In this document: positions 49,601 through 61,600 of the stretch, in pieces
Layout: each line of letters opens with the position of its first letter
Position numbering within the stretch: the first letter of the stretch is position 1
Source of the DNA: Membranipora membranacea
Lineage: Eukaryota > Bryozoa > Gymnolaemata > Cheilostomatida > Membraniporidae
Length of the DNA: 64,000 nt
Direction of reading: 5' to 3'
Assembly (NCBI GenBank): GCA_914767715.1
Contig: OU612067.1
Span: 6,262,001-6,326,000, forward strand
Translations under genes and position numbers: made by a program
Notes under the pieces: model-generated
What the model was told of the DNA's origin: nothing
Database searches by the model: none
What the model saw: only the letters and a program-made list of their open reading frames with translations

Positions 49601-52600
49601 GCTTCAGCTTTGAGCCTGGGTTTATGGAGAACAGAAATCTGTAAACTTGTATCATTGTAGCTGGCTATTGTTGTGGCACACTGACATCGAGATTACGCTA
49701 CTAACATGTGTATCGCTGATCGTTAGAGGCAATTTAGTAGCAGTACCTAACATGTACCCACCCCTAATTGATCAAATTGAACACAGGTTTTACACCAAAT
49801 TCCTTCTGATAGTAATCGTACTAAGTGAATTAATTCACACTCCATAGATCAGAGATATACATGCAATAGTATATCGCGTGATCAGTGTATAGTTGTTGTT
49901 TTGTGCCTTTCAAATGCATGAAAGTAGAAGCAATAAATGCTCTCATGTACTCGGGAATAAGGATACACAACCCAATATAAAACCATACAAACAATTATCA
50001 GTGAAAATATGGGAGATCCCTAAAATATAAAATATAGTATCCGGCAAATACTTCCAGTTTCGAAATCCTGAGAAAGATAAACATGAATGTAATATTAGAG
50101 GAAACTTTGACATGTGAGCAGACAAAACATCAAAGCATGGCGGTCTACACTAGACCGGCCACTCTGACATTTATAAAGGTTATCTTGGGGCCAGCGCAAC
50201 TGAATGATTTACTGAACAGAGTTTTCAGCAGATAGGTACGATCAATACAGCTTTGGGTGAGGTTTATTAAAGCGATTAGTGACACAGATATTGATATAGT
50301 CCCAGACTAGTCCTCCGTTCCGTTCAGTCCCCGATCTGTATCCTATCCAGGATCTCTTGTACATACCTGATACTGCTTCTCTAGTATCTTAGCTCTCTGA
50401 GATGCCTCCTTGTGTTCAGCGATCAGAGCTTCTAACTCTTTTTTGGTCTTTGTGGCGTAGATTCTCTTCTGCCCCAGTTCTGCCTGAATCTGTATACAAC
50501 CAAAAACACCCAGAACATGGTAAGTTTGGGAAACAGAAATGTTTTCTGCTTGCTGAGCCAGTTCTGCATATTTACAGGTTGGACACAGCACTAACAAGAT
50601 GTTCCTATGTTCACAGGCTGCTGTCATTCAAATATCCTAATAATCGTTGACTAATAACAAGAACAAGTTTTATCCAGTTGCATGCATTCCTGGTGCTTCC
50701 TCCCAGTGAATCTGGAGCGACTCGGAATGCAGGCAATTGGGCCAAACTTGGTCTAACAATTAACCATCTGAGTAGTTTTGTAGGGTGTGAGTACAAATAG
50801 TAAATACATTATTATAAACTTTCACATAAAAACAGAGCAGTGACAGATCTAGTTAGTTGTCTTCACTCATTATAGGGGAATTATTGAATGATTTGTTATA
50901 CCTTATTGACTTGCTCCTCAGCGCCCATCAGCTTAGCTAGTTTAGGAGCCACTTGATTGTAGATCTCAGCATACTTATACACAGAATGTATCCACATACA
51001 GATCGCTCCAGCGGCGGCACTGCCTTTCTTCACTACATCTATATGATAAATATGTTACATTCATGAATGCTGTAAGTTTAAATCTATACAATCTACCCAG
51101 GTCATAAAATTATCAGGTTCCGGGGCCCAACAAAGCTGCCACACACAAAACAACCAACTTAATGCAGCCCGGCCTAGGTAAAAATCGTTCACAGATAAAA
51201 ACTTCGCCATTGTTGCGACACCAAAGATTACAGGAAAGGATAGGTATTAGGTTGAGCAATTTGTTTATTAGTATGATTGAGAAGTAGAGGAGATTAGCAC
51301 ATCTAATGTTGACGGCGGTTAACAACGCATCACCAGTATTTTTAATTAATTTTTGTTGATTATTTTGGTCTCCTGACATGAAGAAATTAAAATTTAGCCC
51401 ACAGTTTCAGGGATTCTTTCAGGGATTGCCTGATAATATAGTAACCTACCTGGGTGGAAATTAGAGGTTTTACAGTACTGCCTCAGAGTATCGTATAGCT
51501 TAGGAGGCATATGTGTCTTGTCGTAAAACTCCATATCCTGGAAGAAATTCTTCCGTGACATCAGCTGCTGTGCAGTAGACCAGCTGTAAAAGTTAAGAAT
51601 TAATTGCAGTTACAAGCAGTACAAATCGAAAACCTCCAAAGAACTCGTATGTTCTTCAATTATACAAAGATAACTCTCAACCAGTCAACAATAATACAGC
51701 AGTCCAAAAATTCCAACAAACATATAAGTACACCCGCACTCAATCCATGAAATCCCACGGATTCCTAAGTAAGGAATTCCATCTCACTGATTCTAATTCA
51801 CGTACAGGTCACCAGTCATCAGACAATAAGATATCACACAGACAGAGTTAGATGGGTGGCATACTTACTCGACAGCGTCAGTGTTGAACATGAGACACAG
51901 AGCATGCCACACAGGTTTGATAACTTCTGGAGGACATCTGTAACCCCTCAGCTCCTCCAGGTCCTTCTGACTCAGAGAGTTGATGGCAGCCATGGCGGCA
52001 TAATACGTTTTATTCACCTAAACAGAATACAGAGTGAGGGATGCATTGTCAAATACAGACGGCTGGATGCAAAATGAGTTATGTAAGATGAATTATGTTG
52101 GCCATCCTTGGACATCAAAGATGCATCTATAGGAATTGCCGCTGGGGTTTGGAGGAGTCTCACTACCTACAGGAGAACTTATATAAGGAAACATTTGTTC
52201 GTCATGAAAGTGTGAAGAGGAACGGGAAGAGCCAGCATGAAAATATGTAACTGGGTGTGAGGTAAGACATTCAAAACGAATAATTACATTTCATTAGAAC
52301 TGCTAAACGACCAGAAAAAAAACTCAGCGTATAAAAACTATGAGAAACGCCATATCAATCAGAACTGTAAGCAACTTTAAAACTAAGAAATTTATTTATT
52401 TATTTATTGAGGTTTTCTAAAAGTTTATACTGTTATGAGTATGATAAATGAGCATTTCTTGAACTCCAATTAGTACAATATTAGAGGGTAAGTGATAATG
52501 GAGAACAGAATTCAGAATGATAGAGAGCCAAGAGTAATGATGACTGGCAACGTAACGTTGGCAGCAAAATCATGATGACTTAACAGCAAAGTTATGTTTA

Positions 52601-55600
52601 GTGAACAGAAAAATGATCTGCTGCGTTAACAGCTATGATATGTTGAGTCACCTGTTGAAGATTTTGCAGAGGATCTGGGGTTAGAACTAGTTCTGGTGAC
52701 ATTGATGGGACATCAAACAACGACACCGAACTTTGATAATGAGTCTGGCCGACAGTAGAGATAGGAGAATGTCGACGGAATGAGACAGCACGAGTTGATA
52801 CTGCTTCTTGACATAGAGGAGCAGAATGCTTCGGACAAGTTAACTTGGATGATGCTGAGCTCTTGATGTTGTAATCACCAACACTTTGAGCTGCCGTCAG
52901 ACTTTCTGATTCCACAATCCTTATTGTTCTGGTGACACGCTTTACAGGCTGGATTTGAAATACAGGCCATGAAAAATCGCCTGCATAGTTCATGATTTTA
53001 GTTGTCCGAGCGTGAGAACTTGATAAGTAGTAAAATAGAAAGCGATGAGCAACACAGGCATAAGAAAACCATGTCTGAGACATAATGAGGTATTTAAAAG
53101 GGCCTCCATAAGAGTTCACTTGATGGTAACATGACAACGGCCTGATCTTAGTGGGATTTACCAGTTATAGTTATGGTATCAGAACGCCCCTATTAGTCTA
53201 ACATGAATTTTGGCAGAGAGGCGACCTCATTCAAGGTACAAAACAGACCTATCTCAAGCAATGACTAGTGAGTTTAGGTGATATGAGCATGAAAGATACT
53301 ACAAGGTCCTCAACAAGAATAAGTATGAAAGTAAAAAGTAGCTACATGTGGTAGAAATGTGCACCTTCTAGACTTAATAGATCCGTTGATATCGACAGTT
53401 TTACCCACTGAGGAGGCGGAAGACAGGCCGTGTCGGACAGCTGTGGTCGAGGAGATGAAGTCACTCTGATCTACCTAGATACAGTCAGTAGAAACAGTTA
53501 GAAAGAAAGAAGTTATTAATGAATAGAAAAGAGTGGAGGTTGTAGAGAATAAGTGAATATTTGACATGAGGAATTCAGTAACAACAGTGATTTTGAATGA
53601 ATTAGTTTTGATTGTATCATGTGAGAACAACTGCCAAGAATAAGATTTGAGATGAAGTTCACGTTATTGAAAAAAAGTAGCACCAGGAGCAAAGTCTTGG
53701 TACTGTTTAAAAATCATGTAGACTGAGATAATGCGATTAATATAACATGGCACCATCAATGTGTTCAGGTCTATTGTCGACGAGTTCAAGGGATTATGAG
53801 TACTAGGGGAAATTGGTACTAGGCACGATTAGCATCATGACATTGAGTATCAGGGACGATTTGAGCATGGGATGAGTAGCACCTACCTTATCAAACTCAG
53901 CGTCAGCTTGCCCTCTCAGTATTATTAGTGGTTTCTTCAGTTCAGCCAGCTTCTCCTCACATTCCTTGCTTATATTGAGAGCCTGAAAGCAGATCATCAT
54001 CATTATTACTAGACAATATCATGTGTATGCAGATTTAAATGCACCAGTGAATATAGATAATATAATATAGATAATAGTGCTAGACAATATATATATATAA
54101 TTTACTGAGGTGAGTCATGCTCCCTTTTTTTATTGTGATTGAAATTAATTCAAAATTCTTGATTATTTTTACCTTGGGATCATCGAACATTTTATTTCTG
54201 AACCAATGGTGGAGACATATTTATACATATATCGAGGTAAATAAGAACCCCAAAATAATGGAATCATGATCATGACTATCCACCAGCATAAGATTATTTG
54301 ACTCCCTTAGTACATTACTAACAGCATTGTGTTGACAACAATACAGTGGCCGCTGACTACTTCTCTATATTGCAATGATAAAGTTTTAACGCAGGAAAAT
54401 GTTTCATGAACAATACCTCAATGTACTTCTCTCGCCACTGTTCTACTTTACTTCTCAGATCCGTGACAGTACGACTCGCTCCAGCTAGCTTAGGTTCTAA
54501 CATGAAGGACTGAGCTTCCAAGTTACGAATAGATGTGAACGCCTCGTCTACCTTCTCATGTACTTGTCTCAGAACTTCTACTTTACTCTACAAACATTAT
54601 TATGTAACGATTAAATATCGATAACAGTGTAGTCTTAAATAATTTAATTGTATATTGAGCTAAATTGATGCTGAGTTGTCTGCTTTAAATCAAGGTGGGC
54701 ACAACTCTTAACTCAAAAAAATAGCAGCATACTAAATAGACTTGCCTGATATATACATATTAATATACATCATTTATCTGATATGATTTATTGATGCCGT
54801 CTGATGATTCTTAAACACAGTATTGCTTCGAACCATAACGCTGTAGAATATTTGGCTGGCATTATCGATCTTAGGGGGGGGGGGGGGGGGGCAGTAACCT
54901 ACCTGGGCCCGTTTGTTGATAGTGTTAGCCACATATAAGAATAGATGATAGAACTCTTGGAAGGTCAGAGGGTTATATATCTTATGTGCTTGTATATCAG
55001 AGCTGTGACAGTATAACTGTTGGACTGCTTTCTGTGATGTCTTATGTACATAGGCCATAGCCTTAGATATACATGTCAGCTGATTCATATACAACTCGCG
55101 GTCCCACTTCACCTGAAGCAGAGTAAAAATAATGGCTGGTTATATTGCATATAAAGTAAAACTGCCGCTGAGTCAAGATGATTTAAAGGGCAACCAAGGT
55201 TTCAAACAACTTGATCATTGATGGCCATTGATTAATAGCAGATTGCACCTTCTGCATGGGGAAAAAGACAAAAATATAATTCGGATGATTATTCAGCCAG
55301 AATTCTTGTGAAACATTTCTTCCATCAGGTACTCAAACTCAGCTAAAAGAGAATACCACATAGCAGTTTCCTGTTCCTGTTATTATTTAGCCTGTGCTCT
55401 ATAATTATTATAGCAAAGTCTTGGAACCTCCCCTAAACTGAAGTGTTACCCAGCTTAGAGTCAGCAACTACTTTGAGTTTTGCATCGCATAATGCACAAA
55501 GCTGATGCTGCCTAGCACATTATTTACTACCCACTAGTGCATTGCTGCGAAATCTTGGTTGCCCTTTAAGTTAGACAGAGAGTGCTAAAAACCTTGCCAT

Positions 55601-58600
55601 CTATATGTGATGTTGTTGGATCAACGCTTGATCCATTTTGATCAGTGAGCCGGGGGCACAGCAGAACAAAGGAAGCGACCTGGAAAGCAGGCAAGTTGAA
55701 TCGAACTCGGTCTAGTCGGTGCTTCTGTATGAAAGCATATGAATTGACCGTAATAGTGGTAATAGACGTAAAAGTAAAGTAAACTTGACGCAAGTATAAC
55801 AAGTAGTAGATGCAACACACAGTTATGGAAAACTGTGAGATGTTTTATTTGCTTGTTACAGGATTACGTGGGATTGAATGCAGAAGCTAATACCTCACCC
55901 TCATTCCCAAACAAAAATCCTAGGAGTTCATGCTAGCCAACATACATACCTTGTCTGCAGTTTGTGGACTCATCAGCCATTTCTTAGCCACATACTGATA
56001 TGTGTGGAAGCTCCAGGGTTTATAGCAGTCTACATGTGTAGCCTTAGTAATAAGCTGAGGGTACTTTCTCAGTAAGTGGAATGTATCTATACTTCTTGTA
56101 GCTGTAAATGTAAAAGTCACCAAGGACTTATCTTGCTGACAAGTAACTCACATCAGACAAAGACTGGTTTAAGCTCTCAAATCCTGCCCGGTTAGCTGTT
56201 AGTGGCCATCTGATATCAGCCAGCATGATTGGTATGTGGTTGATAATTGAACACCACTACCAGCAACATGGGCAGAGCTTGAGCATTTAGTCTACACAAA
56301 CACATTTGATATTTGAAGACGGTAAAAAACAATCCTGGTAAGATGTTTGGAATAAAAAGGAAACAATCTACGAAGCTGATATAGTGAAGCCGACTATCTT
56401 TTGGAGTTTTGACATCACACACATTCAGATTACAGATATTTCTCTAACATGTAGTAGGGAAATTTAATCTCTATAATTAATTGATGAGCAACAGATTTAC
56501 TCATCAGAGATTTTCCTTTATTTTAAAATAAAGATGTTTGATATTTGTATTTACCTGATATATCGAGACAAACGAATATGTGCATATTCTGTCTGACCTT
56601 CTTCAGGTATCTCTCGAAGGAGAGCTCAATCTTATCGAGTTTCTTAGTCTGAACTTGACCTGGTGTCATAGCTGTGGCCATGTTCTGCATGTCTATGTCT
56701 GAGTAAAGTCCCGGATATCGACCTTCTGTCATCAGGCAGCACACATCAGCGAGTACCGACTCAGGCAGACCACTGTGTGATAAAAAAGTAATTCTTTGAT
56801 GACGTAATACAAATAACAATGATAATAAAAAATGTCAGCCTATATCATATGAACACTGAACACGTTTGACAAAATCTACATAAGTTACCATATAGCTTGT
56901 ATTCCAGCTTACATTTGGGTGCAACAAAGGCTGAACAACATATCCAACATGGTAGGGGCATGAGTATTGGGAACCCATACTCAAGGCATACAAACTCTGT
57001 AAATTTTATATCCAAACATATTGTTTTACAGTATATGTACACTATATATAGAGCTACGGTGATGTGCAGAGCATATGCATAGAGATTTGATTACTTGTTT
57101 ACTTGATAGCAGTTAGCCTACCTGTGTATGTATAGAATAGAAGATCTGCCGATAACTCCTGCAGCATGGCTAGCCTGTATCACTTTAGCTTTGAAATCTT
57201 TCAGTGTCTGTTCTTCTGTCTCCAATGATTTCACTTCAAAAGCCTGTTCAATAATTAAATGTTATATTTGCATTCAAAATTCGATAAAGTTGATTCATCA
57301 GCTTTTATTTAGTTGAGAAAATGTTTGTTGTTGTCTTCTTCTTTTACATGGGGAAACAACTCTGTAAATTATAGTAATCTAGGTCAGTATTACGTCTGCT
57401 CTGCCCTATTTAACATATATACTCTACTAGTGTAGGAATGTTTTACTTGAGCATGATGTGGGAGCTGTACTCAGACCAGCATCTCTGTTGTGACCATTTC
57501 ATGTACACCGAAACCAATAACCCAAATCACTGATCTCTTGACAAAATATCCCCCCTCCCCCTACTATACTGCTGGACTAAATCTGACAGTAAAGGGTTTA
57601 GATAGAATACATGTCTTACCTTACAGTGGCTGATATGAGAAGCTAGCCTGATAAGAGTTGTCCTTCCTGCACTGTGAGGAAGTCCGAGCAGTAGGGCATG
57701 TGCTCCAGAGAATGACTGCATCACAATAAATATTGATAAAAATGTTAAAACTTAGTACATAAATAGATAACAAAGTTTAGTTCTGTTTCAAAATCTAAAT
57801 ATTCCTCAGTCACCCATGAATATGGAACACGCACACCAATATCACCTCTATATTCTCAGCTTTTTTTTACTTGGATGATATGACCATGCAGTCGCACAAA
57901 AGAACAAATTGTTAGCTAAAGAGAATTGCAATGGAAGGAGTTGGTTCAGGAGTCAAGTGAGTTATGTTGGACTATCTATGTATTTTGCCCTTCAAGCACG
58001 GACCAGTGAAATTAATCCCCTGTGACAGCTGAGATCTATGAAGTCTTACCAACAATCTAGAGATCCTAGTAGCGTGTCTAGCAGCCTCTTTGAAGAAGAC
58101 TAGCCTCAGATCCGCATGAGTCTGCTGATTGTAGATATGTAGGCACGCCTCTAGTGCCTCCCCTATTTGGGACTCTGTGTACTGTGCGTAGCCTCTTTCT
58201 GAGTTCATACCTACATAGTCAGCATATGCGTTGATGTAATACTTGGAGAAGACAATTTCTGATAGGTCCTCTGTTACGCCTCGGATCTACAAAAGACAAG
58301 AAAGTTAATGAAATAAAACCAAGAGCCAGAAGACTTTAACATAGCTACCAGGTTAACTGGCTCTCAAACCCGAAATGACAAGCCTATAGAATGTTCTTTG
58401 CGTTACGGTTCACAGACGTGAATATAATCTTAGAAAACTTATAACGTGGAGTCATGAACAAACCATCTTATTGCAAAATCCTGCTAAAATAAGAACCATT
58501 TAAAAAGCAAAAAGTGACTCCGCATACCATCTAAAATCTTCATATTCGATTTAAACATGGGAAATTTGGGAAAGAAACTTATGACTGAGAGAGAAACTGA

Positions 58601-61600
58601 CATGTCACCAATTCCACTTCCAGGAAATGTTGAGTTTGACACTTTGGAAAAGTAAACTCTTCCTTTGTGACATTTAGCAGCGGGTGGCATATGCTAATAT
58701 TGTCTGCCAAATAAAAAAGTGTATACATATATATAATACTGATAGACCAGGAACCAGGAGCCAAAATAGTTATAAATTAATGACCTGCCATTCTAAAAAT
58801 GTCAAATTTGGATGAGCGCAACAGTGACAACAATGAGCTGGTGACAACAAATGACTAATCTAAAAATCATGTGATGTTTACTATGTGAGTGGACCTGTGG
58901 ATTGATTTTAAATTTAGTAGATGGCTTGATGAGGATGACTCCACCAGCATAATACGTCAACTTGTACTAAATCTGCCAATCAAACTTCAATTGTCGGCCA
59001 TTAAAACAACTTCTACTCATAAGTATTTTTTTATATTCTACCCTTTTTTTGAGTTTAAAAATACCAGCAAATTTGAAGTAAGCGGAACTGATCTTTGGTA
59101 AAAACAGCTGTAGGCACTTGCCAGTCACCACGGCACCAAAAGTGGACAAATTTACCATCACTTCACCAGATTCAGATTCTCAATAACCAGCCATAAGAGG
59201 TTTTCAGCTTAAAAGTACAGACTAGATGGGGACACTGTGATCGCTATTCCACGCGTCCAAAGTCTAGTTCACATGGCAAACCCATCATAACACGCCAATG
59301 ACATTTTAAAATCAGTGATTGCATAGGAGGCACCCAGTGCATTGCTTTGACAACTGTAGCATATGTAGGAAATTTCGCAGCTGTCACATTAAATACCATG
59401 ATGACGGTGAAAGACGTAAAAAACATGTTCTCAGCTCACTGAAATGAGACAGCATGCTCTTTTTATGTAGCACTGAGTCATTTCAGTTAGCGAGCCATCA
59501 TTTAAAAAGCAACTTCCTAGCTTTGATAGAGGACCGATAAAACCAACATAAAACTTATGGGTCTTCAATTACTAAAGTATCAACCACATTCGGCTCGACC
59601 TTGACTCTGCTATCTCAGAGAAATGGAATGATACCATACCAATACACATTGTCTGTGGTGTGATATGCAGACACAGGGTTACCTCAGGGGATGGAATGAC
59701 AGTCACAAACACCATGGGGGCCTGTCCCTCCATAACTAGCTGATTGTGCTAAAAATTACTTTGTTGACTCTGTGTCTGGGAAAGATAATCACCGCTAAAC
59801 CCTGCAGCAAGATAGGCAAGCAGCTAATATCCGCTAAGTGCAACAACACCGGGAAATTAATAAATCGGTCCCAAGTTATTAGGTTAAAACATACAAATTA
59901 ATACAAGCCCATTGTGCTCCGTGCTCAGGCTAATCAAAAATCCACACTTTGTAAAATTGGCAACAGAGAGCTAACTCTTGGTTAGAAGATTACCCTGCGA
60001 GGCATTCTTCTTATTTTTTCTCAGATACAGCAAAATAATTGAATCAAATGCCTGGCAGGCATATAAAAATGTGTAATTATGAATGTACACCAATCACATA
60101 TGCTAATATTACCAGCATAATGTTAGCTTCTATCATTAATTAATCACCATATTCTCTATGTTTTATTTTTCATAATCCCGAGATGTTTTTGACACACAGC
60201 ACATCCCAATCTGCATTGATGGGCTACTTTGCATATATTTTCAATATATCAAAGATTTTGATGCACTAGAAAACAATGAACAGAAATTATTGTAGCAATT
60301 AGCAGTAAATATTCCATTTCTGTCTGCACCTTGCAGCCTAATGCCTCCAACTAGAATTTAGATGTTTACAAGAAAACCGCTAGGAATAGCCTACCAGGTA
60401 TCTAAAGGGCTGTTCTGCAGCCCTCCTGCTTTCGAGGTAGCAAAATTCGACTCGTAGATTGCATGTAGGTAAATAAGAGCGGATCACCTACGCTGATACA
60501 AAAAAACAGGTGATCTCCTATGCTAGAACCTTCGAGTGCAAAACGAACCTGGATGTTGTTGAAAAAACCAGGACAACTTCTCTAATTCGACATTACATAC
60601 CAGCGAACCCAAACCCAAAAGTAGACGTATCCCCTGTTCGTATCCTGTCACAATAAATGAGTCTTGAAGGTCACGCTGCTAATTGCCCATGGCCACAATC
60701 GCTTTTTATGAATTAATGAGTTAATACAGGTAGCAGCCTCTCAGCATGTGTGGTCACAAGTCAGCATGTTAACTCATTAGAGATGGGCCCAAGGATACAT
60801 GTGTCCCACTTCTCATGTTACACAATCTATCAAAAAACAATCTGAGAGACACACTGGCTACTAAAGTTACAAGGGCCGGTGACCACAGACTACTTCAATC
60901 TGACCCTAACTGCTCAACGAACGAAGTGAAATGCCAATTTTATTCTTGACTCTCTTGACTGAGTTTTCAACGATAGCTTGCTTGGTTAAGAATACCTTAA
61001 ACTCAACCGCTGACCAAACCATGAACTAGAAAATCAAAAAACTGGAATCCATTAGCACCACAAAAAATCAGAAAGCGGAGCAGACCTAGTTACAAGGGAA
61101 CATCAGAATAAATCCCAGGTCTTAATAGAGATATGATGAGCAGTGATCCATGCTTACATGCAGGTAAAATTTTGAAGTCCTGACGTCAGAGCATGAGTTG
61201 AGTAACAATACCCCATCAGACACAAGTATGATAGTGTGCAGACCCTCACCGCAGTTAAAATAACATCTAAGGTTATTACTGTTCATAAAATTCAACTTAT
61301 AACACCTACTCCTAAACCAAAACTCACAAACTCAACCACAGGTAAATTACTGAAACCAAAATACTTTCAGCATCTATAGTAGGATTTTAAACTTATGAAA
61401 TAACCGCACTAAATAAAAATGGATGATTATTTCTCATAATTTTGGCTATTGTTCAAAATCATGGTTGGCGCCTATACCAACCTATATCATTAACTCCTTC
61501 ATCATCATAAATATGGAGATGTTCTACTTCTGTTAACTTTCTCTAGCTAATAATAATTGACCACAAGCCTATAATGGGAAGGTAAAGCTTAGTAGATTGA

